From: Paenibacillus antibioticophila
GTDB lineage: Bacteria > Bacillota > Bacilli > Paenibacillales > Paenibacillaceae
Reading direction: 5' to 3'
Length of the DNA: 64,000 nucleotides
Assembly (NCBI RefSeq): GCF_000455265.1
Contig: NZ_HG005139.1
Location: 2,697,480 to 2,761,479 of the forward strand
Positions 44,571 through 53,205 of this stretch are shown one piece after another. How positions within the stretch are numbered: position 1 is the stretch's first letter; every line of letters begins with the position of its first letter. The notes under the pieces are model-generated. The model saw only the letters and a program-made list of their open reading frames with translations. It made no database searches and was not told the origin of the DNA. A program made the translations under genes and the position numbers.

Positions 44571-46058
44571 CTAGTTCAGACACAGCGTGACTGCCGACAT
44601 CGCCGGAAGCCGTAGTTTCAATCCTGCCTTATCCGCAACTACTTGTTCAAAGGGGGCCGGGGCAACGGTATTAGGTTGCTCGAAGGTGTTATGATCGTTC
44701 ATATGCTTGGCAGTTAAAATCCTCCCAACAGGCTGCAATTCTACAGCATCCAATCCGCGCACCTCTACATAAATCTCTGCTTCCTGACCAAGGTCAATAT
44801 TGACCAGGCTAAGATGAATTCTTCCCTCATGATCCTTGGAAGCCGATACCGTCACTTGCGGCAGTTCCTGACCTTGATGCTCGCAGATGCCTAGGGTTGA
44901 TTCGACCGATAACAGTTCAGCCTCCTGATGGACCTTGAACATATCAAAGATATGATACGTCGGCGTCAGAATCATTTTATCCCCTTCCGTTAAAATCATG
45001 GCTTGCAGCACATTAACGGTCTGGGCAATATTCGTCATATGCACCCGATCCGCATGCTTGTGGAAAATATTGAAATGCAGCGCAGCAACGAGAGCGTCCC
45101 GAATCGAATTTTGCTGATAAAGGAAGCCCGGATTTGTTCCCGGTTCTACATCGAACCAAGTCCCCCACTCATCAATGATCAGACCAACACGTTTATCGGG
45201 GTCATATTTATCCATAATTGCTCCATGCCTTGAAATGAGCTCATCCATATGCAGCGCTCTCTTCATCGTGACGAACCATTCATCTGTGTCGAAGTCCAGC
45301 GCCGATCCCTTACCCAGCCAAAAGTCACCAGGTATAGTGTAATAATGCAGGCTTAAACCATCCATCAATCCGCCCGCATGCTTCATCAGCACCTCCGTCC
45401 AGTTATAGTCATCTACGTTGGCTCCGCCGGCAATTTTAAAAATCCGGTTGTTTCCATAATTACGCACATAGGTCTGATATCTCCGATACAGATCAGCATA
45501 GTATTCAGGACGCATATGGCCGCCGCAGCCCCAATTCTCATTGCCAACGCCAAAATACTTTAGTCTCCACGGCTTTTCTCTCCCGTTCTCTTCACGCCAG
45601 TTAGCCATAGGCGATTCACCGTCAAAGGTCATATATTCAACCCATTCGGACATCTCCTGGACCGTACCGCTGCCAACATTTCCGCAGATATAAGGTTCGC
45701 ACTCCAGCAACTCGCACAGCAGCATGAATTCATGGGTCCCAAAGTGATTATTTTCAATTACACCGCCCCAGTGGGTATTGACCATTCGCTTACGGCGCTC
45801 GTACGGTCCTATTCCGTCCTTCCAATGATATTCATCGGCGAAGCATCCCCCCGGCCAACGCAACACCGGAATACTGATCGCTCTTAATGCCTCCAGCACA
45901 TCCTTTCGAATCCCCTTTGTATTCGGGATGGGGGATTCTTCACCTACCCAGATGCCCTCATAGATACATCTCCCGAGATGTTCCGCAAAGTGACCGTAAA
46001 TATGCTTATTAATTCGAGCTTGGGAAATGTCTGCATTGATAAGGATACGATTGCTCAT
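44571..46058 (-). CDS. abfA: Alpha-L-arabinofuranosidase, GH51 (AbfA type)
   Basis: A 495-residue intracellular GH51 enzyme close in layout to Bacillus AbfA. The acid/base Glu lies in [12 protein letters not shown] (about residue 173), and the nucleophile Glu is in [11 protein letters not shown] (about 292). The N-terminal [19 protein letters not shown] and [19 protein letters not shown] are textbook family stretches. RBS GGAGGG is 7 bases upstream. It follows the permeases and precedes the secreted arabinanase by 14 bases, forming the second arabinan operon. Confidence 0.95.
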   Translation of the reverse strand: MSNRILINADISQARINKHIYGHFAEHLGRCIYEGIWVGEESPIPNTKGIRKDVLEALRAISIPVLRWPGGCFADEYHWKDGIGPYERRKRMVNTHWGGVIENNHFGTHEFMLLCELLECEPYICGNVGSGTVQEMSEWVEYMTFDGESPMANWREENGREKPWRLKYFGVGNENWGCGGHMRPEYYADLYRRYQTYVRNYGNNRIFKIAGGANVDDYNWTEVLMKHAGGLMDGLSLHYYTIPGDFWLGKGSALDFDTDEWFVTMKRALHMDELISRHGAIMDKYDPDKRVGLIIDEWGTWFDVEPGTNPGFLYQQNSIRDALVAALHFNIFHKHADRVHMTNIAQTVNVLQAMILTEGDKMILTPTYHIFDMFKVHQEAELLSVESTLGICEHQGQELPQVTVSASKDHEGRIHLSLVNIDLGQEAEIYVEVRGLDAVELQPVGRILTAKHMNDHNTFEQPNTVAPAPFEQVVADKAGLKLRLPAMSAVTLCLN

Positions 46059-46094
46059 CTATTGTCCCTCCGGCTTATTTAGTAGTCCCGCTGA

Positions 46095-46937
46095 TCACCC
46101 TTTAATGCCTGAATTCAGGTTAATCGATTGAATGAAGTATTTCTGCGCGAATGCAAACAGCAACAAGGTCGGAATAATAGCTATGATGGCTGAGCCCATT
46201 AGCTGGCCAATCATGCGGTAGTTGCCGTAAATATCCTGAAGCAACAACAGCCCGGCGGTAATCGGCATTTTATCAACATCGGTATAAACAATGACCGGCC
46301 ATAAAAAGTCATTCCATGAGCCGACAAAGGAGAACAGTCCGCACACAATCAAAACGGGTTTAATCAAAGGAAGAATAATTGAGGCATATATTCTGAAATC
46401 TCCCGCCCCGTCCACTCTGGCGGATTCATCCAGCTCATGCGGAATTCCCTTCAGGAACTGACGAACCAGGAAGATATTCCCCATCCCCGCCAAGCCTGGA
46501 ATAATCATCGCCAAGGAAGTATTCACCCAACCGAAAATATCAATAATTTTATAGGAAGGAATGATGTTCACTACACCCGGAAAGAACGAGATCCCCAGCA
46601 AAGTGAAAAATAAAGTATCTCTGCCCTTGAATTTCATTCGGGCATAACCGTAGCCGGTCAACGAAATTACGACAATAACCAAAAAGGTATGCAGAGATGC
46701 TATGAACACCGAGTTGAATAACCATCGCATGATCGGCGCAGTCGAGGTATTGCCCAGAATTGTCACATAGTTCTCCAGTCTCCATTCTGCCGGGAACAGG
46801 CGGAAGCCCGATTGCACAATCTCCGACTGTGTTCTTAAAGAGGTAGATATGCCGAAGATGACAGGAATGATCCACGTGATGCATAGAGCCCAAAGAAATA
46901 AATTCGCCAGATACTTGGATATGTTCATTTTACTCAT
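46095..46937 (-). CDS. Carbohydrate ABC permease (AraQ type)
   Basis: A 280-residue CUT1 permease with six membrane segments. EAA loop ELDESARVDGAGDFRIYASI (about residue 160). AAGGTG precedes the ATG. Partner of the gene at 46991-47869; last importer gene before abfA. Confidence 0.92.
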   Translation of the reverse strand: MSKMNISKYLANLFLWALCITWIIPVIFGISTSLRTQSEIVQSGFRLFPAEWRLENYVTILGNTSTAPIMRWLFNSVFIASLHTFLVIVVISLTGYGYARMKFKGRDTLFFTLLGISFFPGVVNIIPSYKIIDIFGWVNTSLAMIIPGLAGMGNIFLVRQFLKGIPHELDESARVDGAGDFRIYASIILPLIKPVLIVCGLFSFVGSWNDFLWPVIVYTDVDKMPITAGLLLLQDIYGNYRMIGQLMGSAIIAIIPTLLLFAFAQKYFIQSINLNSGIKG

Positions 46938-46990
46938 TTGAAGAACACCTTACCTCTCGCTTCCTTAGATTCGACTCCCTGACAGACAGC

Positions 46991-47869
46991 TTACTCATTG
47001 GCATTCCGGTTCATAACATAGTATTGCAATGCCGAAATCACCAGGATGACCATCCCCAGCAGTACAGCCATCGCTGATGCCATTCCTGCAATGGATTCAC
47101 CATGCCCGAAAGCCAACTGTCGAATGTACATCATCAATACATGTGTCGTCTGTCTAGGACCACCGTCGGTCATCATCAAAGGCTGACCGAATACGTTAAA
47201 CGCCCCCGCAGTCGTCATAACGAAGGTGTAGATCAACGGAAACCGAATCGAAGGCAGAGTAATGCTGAAAAATTTACGATTCGCACCTGCTCCATCCATT
47301 TCAGCAGCCTCATACAAATCCTTTGAGACGCCTGCGATGGAAGCACGGTAAATAATCATGTTTCCGCCAACGCCGCCCCATACCGTAATAACGAATATGA
47401 TAATCCACGCGTAAGGCTGGGTAGCAGGCCAAGCAACTTGCGAGTTGAATATATTCCCTGCTATGCCGAGCTGCTTGTTAAATAGCAGTAACCAAATCAG
47501 CGCCGCCGCCGAAATAGAGATCAGACCCGGAATATAAATAATGGCTTGAATAACGCCCTTCAGCTTCACCTTCCGATGCTCTAATGAAACTGCAACGAGG
47601 AGCGGAATTACAATCAAGAGCGGAACGCTTATAGCTACGAAAATAAATGTGTTCGTAAGACCATTAAAAAATTGGGTATGAAAGGTAGATGTTGTGTCAA
47701 GCAGAATCGTCTTATAGTTGGCGACACCAACCCATTGCGGGTCGTTCATGAGATTCCACTTGGTGAAGGAAGCATAAATCCCGTAAATGGTTGGAATAAG
47801 AATAAAGATTAAAAACAAGACCAGATGAGGGCCAACGAAGAAAACCGGTGCGAATGATTTCTTTCTCAT
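46991..47869 (-). CDS. Carbohydrate ABC permease (AraP type)
   Basis: A 292-residue CUT1 permease; EAA loop DLYEAAEMDGAGANRKFFSI (about residue 190). GGAGAT lies 11 bases before the ATG, rather far, suggesting weaker translation. It follows an intercistronic hairpin after the solute-binding gene. Confidence 0.92.
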   Translation of the reverse strand: MRKKSFAPVFFVGPHLVLFLIFILIPTIYGIYASFTKWNLMNDPQWVGVANYKTILLDTTSTFHTQFFNGLTNTFIFVAISVPLLIVIPLLVAVSLEHRKVKLKGVIQAIIYIPGLISISAAALIWLLLFNKQLGIAGNIFNSQVAWPATQPYAWIIIFVITVWGGVGGNMIIYRASIAGVSKDLYEAAEMDGAGANRKFFSITLPSIRFPLIYTFVMTTAGAFNVFGQPLMMTDGGPRQTTHVLMMYIRQLAFGHGESIAGMASAMAVLLGMVILVISALQYYVMNRNANE

Positions 47870-47894
47870 AGCCTATGCATATCTCCTTTTGACG

Positions 47895-47933
47895 AAAGGA
47901 TGTGCCAACCGTCCTTGTCGGCACATCCTTTCA
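47895..47933 (-). other. Intercistronic hairpin, solute-binding gene to permease
   Basis: GAAAGGATGTGCC and GGCACATCCTTTC form a perfect 13-bp stem with a 13-base loop, 17 bases after the solute-binding stop. No U-run beyond the stem's own T residues. Confidence 0.75.
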
Positions 47934-47950
47934 GCTTTCTGTTCCCGACT

Positions 47951-49195
47951 TTAATTTGCTTCCGCCTTGCTGCTTTCGGCAATCTTATCCTCAACGAACT
48001 TCTGCATGGTTTGCAGCGTTTCATCCAGATCCACATTGCCGCGTACAATATCTGCACAGTAAGTATCTACCGCTTCAGCTACATAAGGATAATATTCATA
48101 GGTATAGATATATAGGGATTCGATCTCCTTCTCGTTAGAGGTGAAGAAGGATTGCATGTATTGTGAGTAGTCCGGGCTTTCAATCACTTCTTTACTTGCA
48201 ACAATTTGTCCAGCCTTCGCCCATTCAATTGAATTTTGACGAATAAATTCCAGGAAAGCACCGATACCTGCTTCCTTCTCATCAGATCGTTTATCATTCT
48301 TGAGCATAGCGAACAAATGGGAAGAGGCCCGGTTCGTAAATTTATCCGCAGTTGCAGAGTAAATATTGGTCACCCCGAAATTGAGTCCCTCTACTGCAGC
48401 ATGAGCTGTAGAGCTCCACGTTCCGTCTGTAGAGAAGAGAACATTGCCGGATTGGAACATCAGGTATCCATCTTCACCGAACGGAGTCATCAGACCCGCA
48501 TCGGCAATCTTCTTCACTTCCTCGAAGGCTTGCTTCATCACCGGCGTGTTTACCGCAGGCTGCCCATTTTCTTCAATAGCTCCTCCAAGATTCTGGATTT
48601 GCGCAAGAATGACCCATCCAAGGAGAGCATCATTTACTACATAATCTCCTTCGTCCAGCTTGCCTTGAAGAGAGAGCATCTCATCGATCGTCACAACATC
48701 ATCATCCAGGAAATATTCCACATCGTATTTCTTAAGCAAATCCTTGTTGTAATACATGGTGTTGCTATGAATATCAAGCGGAACTGTATACTGCGTTCCA
48801 TCAATGTTTCCAGTTGTCCAAGCTTGAGGCAAATAGTTTTCTTCTTTAATTTCAGGCTGGCCGGCGATCGCCGAATCAATCTGTTCGAGCACCCCTTGCT
48901 TTACAAAGCCGGGCACCCGGTCAGCGTGGATAATTGCCAGGTCAGGTACACCTTTGCCGGAGTTAAGCACCGTTGATATTTTTGTATACATATCCGCTGT
49001 GATCACATGTTTAACTTGAATTTCCGGGTTGGTCGCATTGTACTCCTTTACCAGTTGGTCCATATAAGCGCCGTCATCTCCGGTCAAGGGAGTCCAAAAT
49101 GTAATTGTCTTGCTGTCCGAACCGCCTCCGCATCCCGATAACACGATACTCAGAACAAAAATAGTAATCATCATGATTATTCCGTGCTTTTTCAA
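47951..49195 (-). CDS. Extracellular solute-binding lipoprotein (AraN-like)
   Basis: A 414-residue lipoprotein; lipobox IVLSGCGGG (Cys about residue 22). It starts with TTG, preceded by GGGGGCGAAGG. First gene of the second arabinan operon (SBP-permease-permease-GH51-GH43), the same content as the B. subtilis araNPQ-abfA arrangement. Arabino-oligosaccharides are the likely ligand from context and from an AraR-like palindrome upstream. Confidence 0.9.
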   Translation of the reverse strand: MKKHGIIMMITIFVLSIVLSGCGGGSDSKTITFWTPLTGDDGAYMDQLVKEYNATNPEIQVKHVITADMYTKISTVLNSGKGVPDLAIIHADRVPGFVKQGVLEQIDSAIAGQPEIKEENYLPQAWTTGNIDGTQYTVPLDIHSNTMYYNKDLLKKYDVEYFLDDDVVTIDEMLSLQGKLDEGDYVVNDALLGWVILAQIQNLGGAIEENGQPAVNTPVMKQAFEEVKKIADAGLMTPFGEDGYLMFQSGNVLFSTDGTWSSTAHAAVEGLNFGVTNIYSATADKFTNRASSHLFAMLKNDKRSDEKEAGIGAFLEFIRQNSIEWAKAGQIVASKEVIESPDYSQYMQSFFTSNEKEIESLYIYTYEYYPYVAEAVDTYCADIVRGNVDLDETLQTMQKFVEDKIAESSKAEAN

Positions 49196-49269
49196 AACCT
49201 TCGCCCCCTAAATTTTAATAAAGCTTGATAATGGCATGCAGATAACTCAGATTCTACTTTCTTTCTCAA

Positions 49270-49283
49270 CTTGTACGTACATC
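49270..49283. promoter_or_regulatory. AraR-like operator
   Basis: CTTGTACGTACATC contains the perfect palindrome TGTACGTACA, the core of the B. subtilis AraR operator ATTTGTACGTACAAAT. It lies 75 bases before the AraN-like start. No araR gene is in the window. Confidence 0.5.
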
Positions 49284-49411
49284 TTTAGATAAATTAATAA
49301 ATTTATAGCTTCAACACCTCCCGGTCCTGCAAATAGGACTCCCTTATACTGGTCAACCATAACGCCATCAATTATTTTATTAATATATGAAATAATTGAC
49401 GAATAATTAAA

Positions 49412-49426
49412 TGAATTCGCTTACAG
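49412..49426 (-). promoter_or_regulatory. cre-like CcpA site before the AraN-like operon
   Basis: CTGTAAGCGAATTCA on the minus strand fits the cre consensus except its first base, and is the counterpart of the site at 40417. Confidence 0.65.
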
Positions 49427-49666
49427 GTATAAATTAACATAGGATTTCAGCGTTGTAAATACGTCATTTTAAATCTTTTCATTGTTTTATAAAAAAAATA
49501 TAATCATTAAGTTAATACAATGTAAAATCAAAGAGATGAGGCCTAAAAACGCCTGATTTATTTTATGTATTTGTAAACCATAGCGTCAAAATAGTTCATT
49601 TTTTTCTTTAATTCGTGCCTTTACCTCTCTTAACTTTGAAATCTCTTCCAATTAAATGTTCATTGA

Positions 49667-49682
49667 TTTATAATAGTATAAA
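49667..49682 (+). promoter_or_regulatory. Palindrome with -10 box before regulator 2
   Basis: TTTATAATAGTATAAA: same arms as at 40684, different centre, same 45-base distance to the ATG. The arms survive although surrounding bases have changed. Confidence 0.5.
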
Positions 49683-49727
49683 ATAAATATATTTTTAACT
49701 TCATTATTGGAAGAGGGTTAGAACCGG

Positions 49728-50645
49728 ATGATTTATATCAAGGATTTAATGAGCGGCATCGATATTTTTAAAGCGCTTAGTTCGGAGATCCGAATTCAAA
49801 TGCTGGAGCTGCTGGCCAAGAATCAGGCCTTGAATCTGAATGAGATTGCAAGCAAGCTGGGACTAAGCAACGGGGCCATTACAATGCACGTAAAAAAGCT
49901 CGAAGAAAGCGGGCTAATTGAGATCAATACCACCGTCGGCAAGCATGGCATTCAAAAAATATGTTATCTGAATAAAGACAAATTGATGGTTGATCTTCGC
50001 AGTAAAGATATGGAGAATTTGTACGAGGTTGAGATTCAGGTGGGTCATTACAGTAATTATCAAGCAGTACCTACATGCGGGCTCGCTACCAAAGACAGCA
50101 TTATCGGCGACTTTGACGATCCGCGATACTTCGCTGATCCTCAGCGTATCGACTCCGAAATCATTTGGCTTGCCGAAGGCTTTCTGGAATACCGGATTCC
50201 GAATTATCTTAAGCCCAATCAGAGCTTTCGAGAAATCCAGTTCTCCATGGAGCTGGGTTCTGAAGCCCCTGGTTACTGCGATAATTATCCTTCCGATATT
50301 TATTTTTATATTAATAATATAGAAATTGGATGTTGGACCAGTCCCGGCGACTTCGGTGATATTCGAGGAACCTTCAATCCGGAATGGTGGCCGCCTCACT
50401 TAAATCAATATGGCATGCTGAAATTAATCCGGATTAACCGGGATGGCAGTTATATCGATGGCTGCAGGATTTCAGACGTCACACTGGATCAAATCCAGCT
50501 GGATTACAAGAGCGACATTACGTTTCGCATCGCCGTTACTGACGGTCCTCTGAACAAGCGAGGATTAACTATCTTTGGCAGAAATTTTGGCAATTATGGA
50601 CAGGATCTGCTTGCGCGTGTGCTTTATGATGTGCGCCAGACTTAA
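49728..50645 (+). CDS. Winged-helix regulator 2 with unrecognised C-terminal domain
   Basis: A 305-residue paralogue of 40745-41662, with the same winged helix (LGLSNGAITMHVKKLEESG) and C-terminal beta-rich domain, differing at only a few dozen residues. Within it 50091-50269 is base-for-base identical with 41108-41286, while flanking parts differ at many third codon positions. RBS GGAAGAGGG. Divergent from the AraN-like operon, which it probably controls. Differences such as GCWTSPG for GFWTSPG in the putative sensor domain could reflect a different ligand. Confidence 0.85.
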   Translation: MIYIKDLMSGIDIFKALSSEIRIQMLELLAKNQALNLNEIASKLGLSNGAITMHVKKLEESGLIEINTTVGKHGIQKICYLNKDKLMVDLRSKDMENLYEVEIQVGHYSNYQAVPTCGLATKDSIIGDFDDPRYFADPQRIDSEIIWLAEGFLEYRIPNYLKPNQSFREIQFSMELGSEAPGYCDNYPSDIYFYINNIEIGCWTSPGDFGDIRGTFNPEWWPPHLNQYGMLKLIRINRDGSYIDGCRISDVTLDQIQLDYKSDITFRIAVTDGPLNKRGLTIFGRNFGNYGQDLLARVLYDVRQT

Positions 50646-50676
50646 CCGCATCATGCATTTTTTACCTGCTAGCACG

Positions 50677-50727
50677 AAGAAGCCCTTCGGCCACTTCTAT
50701 TAAGTGGTTATGAAGGACTTCTTTTTT
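50677..50727 (+). terminator. Terminator of regulator 2
   Basis: AAGAAGCCCTTC pairs with GAAGGACTTCTT (one mismatch) and an inner CCACTT/AAGTGG stem closes the loop; TTTTT follows. Confidence 0.9.
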
Positions 50728-50820
50728 ATCCTCGGAAAAGACCGAAGCCTTTACGAGGATACTCAGGCTGCTAACAACGATTATGGACGGAGCCGCGAAT
50801 GTAAAAGAGTCCTAGCAGCC
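50728..50820. repeat. Two inverted repeats downstream of regulator 2
   Basis: TATCCTCG and CGAGGATA (about 50728-50762), then AGGCTGCTA and TAGCAGCCT (about 50765-50819). They lie between convergent genes; the second may serve the GH3 gene as a weak terminator. Confidence 0.5.
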
Positions 50821-50861
50821 TCGTACTTCTTGTTCAAACCGGGCATCTACCCCGTCCGCTG

Positions 50862-53165
50862 TTAAGCCGTTACGCTTAATTCTACAGCTACCGTATCCCG
50901 GCTGTTCCCGCCGACCTGCACGCTTACCTTGCATGGCTCGGCCGCAAATTTCATTTCCCGGTTCCAGATACCGAGTTCCTCCCGGCCCATCGTAAACTCT
51001 ACAGCCTGCCGTTCTCCAGGCTTAAGCGTCACCTTGGCGAAGCCCTTCAATTCAGCAAAACGCCGGGTAATGCCGGATTCGCTGGCCTGAATATACAACT
51101 GTGCCGTTTCCGTTCCCGCCAGAGCGCCTGTATTCATGACCTCTACACGGACCTTTACCTCTTCCCCGCCTTCCAGCTCTCCCGCAGATATTGCGGTACG
51201 TGATAAGGACAGATTCTCATAGGCAAAATCCGTATAGCTTAAGCCGTAGCCGAACGGATATAATGCCGCCGATGGCATATCAACATATACGCGCGGCCGC
51301 GATGGTGTCTTCTGATTGTAATATACCGGCAATTGCGCCGAGGAACGCGGCAGCGAAACCGGCAGCTTGCCGCTTGGCAGCTCCTGTCCGAACAGGATTT
51401 CAGCCACGGCCTGCCCACCCTCTGTCCCTGGATACCAGGCACAGAGAATGGCTCCGCAGAGCTCCTCAATGTCGGTTAGCGCATGCGGTCGGCCCTGGAT
51501 GATAACGGCAACAACCGGCGTACCGGTAGCAGCTACCGCTGCAGCCAACTCACGCTGAACGCCGCCGAGCGATAGATCCGCCAGATCGACACCTTCGCCG
51601 CAATCCATCTCAGAGGGGCTGCCCTCGGAGAGGATCGCCGCACCGTTGCTGTCGAAGTCGCCGCCAAACTGGCGAGCACTGCTTCCGCCCAATACCAGTA
51701 CGGCAACGTCAGCTCCCTTCGCCGCCTCCACCGCTTCAGCGATGCCCGCTGTAGAGAGATCACGAATGCCGCAGCCCAGCGCATGCACGATTTCCGTGCC
51801 TTCCGGAGCCACGGAACGAATGCCTTGCAGCACCGTCGTTCCGCTTCCCTCCGGCTGTACGCTGGTGTAATCGCCTAATTGATTGTACAGACGATCCGCA
51901 TTCGGACCAATGACCGCAATACGGCGAGGCGAGGAAGAGAGCGGCAGCAGGTTATCTTTATTCTTAAGCAATACCAGCGACTCTCTGGCAATTTGCAGGT
52001 TAACCGCCTGATATTCCGGTCTTCTGGCAGCGGAGCCAGACTCGGAAACATAAGGCTGGTCGAACAAGCCCAGCCGGAACTTAAGGCGCAAGACACGCGC
52101 CACGGCCCGGTCCAGCTCCTCTTCCTTCACCAAGCCCTGCTTCACCGCCTCCTCCAGCGTTGAGAAGGCGGTGTCCCACAGGCTGAGATCAACACCGGAC
52201 TTTAAGGCCAAGGCCGCGGCAGACTCATAGCTGCCGGTCAAGGTCAGCAAACGGTCCACGGCCTGCCCATCCGCCATGACAATGCCATCAAATCCCCATT
52301 CCTCGCGCAGAGTGCCCGTCAAAAGCTCCGGGTTAGCATGACAAGGCACGCCGTCAATCTCGTTGTATGCCGCCATAAAGCCTGCCGCCCCAGCCAATGC
52401 CCCGGCCCGGGCCGCAGGCAGATGAATCTCCCGCAGCTCACGTTGTCCGATGGCAGCCGGTCCGGCATTCCGCCCTCCTTGGGCAGCTCCTTGAGCACAT
52501 AGATGCTTCAGTACCACTGCCAGCTTATCCGTCCCTGCCAATTGCTGCGGATCATCCCCCTGCATGCCGCGCACCGCCGCTTCGGCAAATTGCGAGGCGA
52601 GGTAAGGGTCCTCACTGAAGCATTCCTCCGACCGCCCCCCACGAGGCTCTTGCAGCATATCAAGCGCTGATACCAGGCCGATGTGAGCGCCGCGGCTGCG
52701 AATTTCCGCCGCCATCAGGCTATAAGCTTGCTTCATTAATTCCGGGTTCCAGGTAGCCCCTACACCCAAATTAACCGGAAGCAGGGTACCGTCCAGCGCC
52801 TGGTGGCCATGGGGACATTCCTCGGTCAGCAGCACGGGGATACCCAGACGCGTATGCTCGAGCACGTACCGCTGCACCTGATTGGCCGCCTTGGCGCTCT
52901 CCGTTGCGGTAATGCCGTTGCTATAATTGACTCCCGACCAGGGGTCGCTGCGGAACAGGCCGTACAAAGCCCCCATCCCGCCGCCACGGGCTACCTCATC
53001 CTTGAACGCATCGGTCAGCTCGAAGCGTTCCCCTTGACGTATGTAGGCATCCCAACCGTACATCCGCTGGTTAAGCTGCCCTACCTTCTCAGTGAGCGTC
53101 ATGCGCTCCAGCAAATCCGCGATTCGCTCCTCCAAAGGAACGGATGATTGTTTGTATTTCTCCAT
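50862..53165 (-). CDS. GH3 beta-glucosidase/beta-xylosidase
   Basis: A 767-residue GH3 enzyme of BglX-like layout: TIM-barrel domain (about 10-330; GRSEECFSEDPYL, nucleophile Asp in DGIVMADGQAVDRL), alpha/beta sandwich (about 380-630) and a fibronectin-III-like C-terminal domain (about 670-760). No signal peptide. The start at 53165 (MEKYKQSSVP) has GGGAGG 8 bases upstream; 28 earlier codons are open but overlap the response regulator. Last gene of an operon with a two-component system and importer; substrate beta-gluco- or xylo-oligosaccharides. Confidence 0.9.
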   Translation of the reverse strand: MEKYKQSSVPLEERIADLLERMTLTEKVGQLNQRMYGWDAYIRQGERFELTDAFKDEVARGGGMGALYGLFRSDPWSGVNYSNGITATESAKAANQVQRYVLEHTRLGIPVLLTEECPHGHQALDGTLLPVNLGVGATWNPELMKQAYSLMAAEIRSRGAHIGLVSALDMLQEPRGGRSEECFSEDPYLASQFAEAAVRGMQGDDPQQLAGTDKLAVVLKHLCAQGAAQGGRNAGPAAIGQRELREIHLPAARAGALAGAAGFMAAYNEIDGVPCHANPELLTGTLREEWGFDGIVMADGQAVDRLLTLTGSYESAAALALKSGVDLSLWDTAFSTLEEAVKQGLVKEEELDRAVARVLRLKFRLGLFDQPYVSESGSAARRPEYQAVNLQIARESLVLLKNKDNLLPLSSSPRRIAVIGPNADRLYNQLGDYTSVQPEGSGTTVLQGIRSVAPEGTEIVHALGCGIRDLSTAGIAEAVEAAKGADVAVLVLGGSSARQFGGDFDSNGAAILSEGSPSEMDCGEGVDLADLSLGGVQRELAAAVAATGTPVVAVIIQGRPHALTDIEELCGAILCAWYPGTEGGQAVAEILFGQELPSGKLPVSLPRSSAQLPVYYNQKTPSRPRVYVDMPSAALYPFGYGLSYTDFAYENLSLSRTAISAGELEGGEEVKVRVEVMNTGALAGTETAQLYIQASESGITRRFAELKGFAKVTLKPGERQAVEFTMGREELGIWNREMKFAAEPCKVSVQVGGNSRDTVAVELSVTA

Positions 53166-53205
53166 GTTCTGCTTCCTCCCGCCTGCCGATACTCCGCGCA
53201 GTTGT

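Larger units (their letters stand above)
49196..49727. other. Divergent regulatory region 2 (AraN-like / winged-helix regulator 2)
   Basis: A 532-bp AT-rich spacer with no gene. It contains an AraR-like palindrome (49271), the block shared with region 1 (49410-49512, including a cre-like site) and a palindrome over the regulator's -10 box (49667). Confidence 0.7.
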
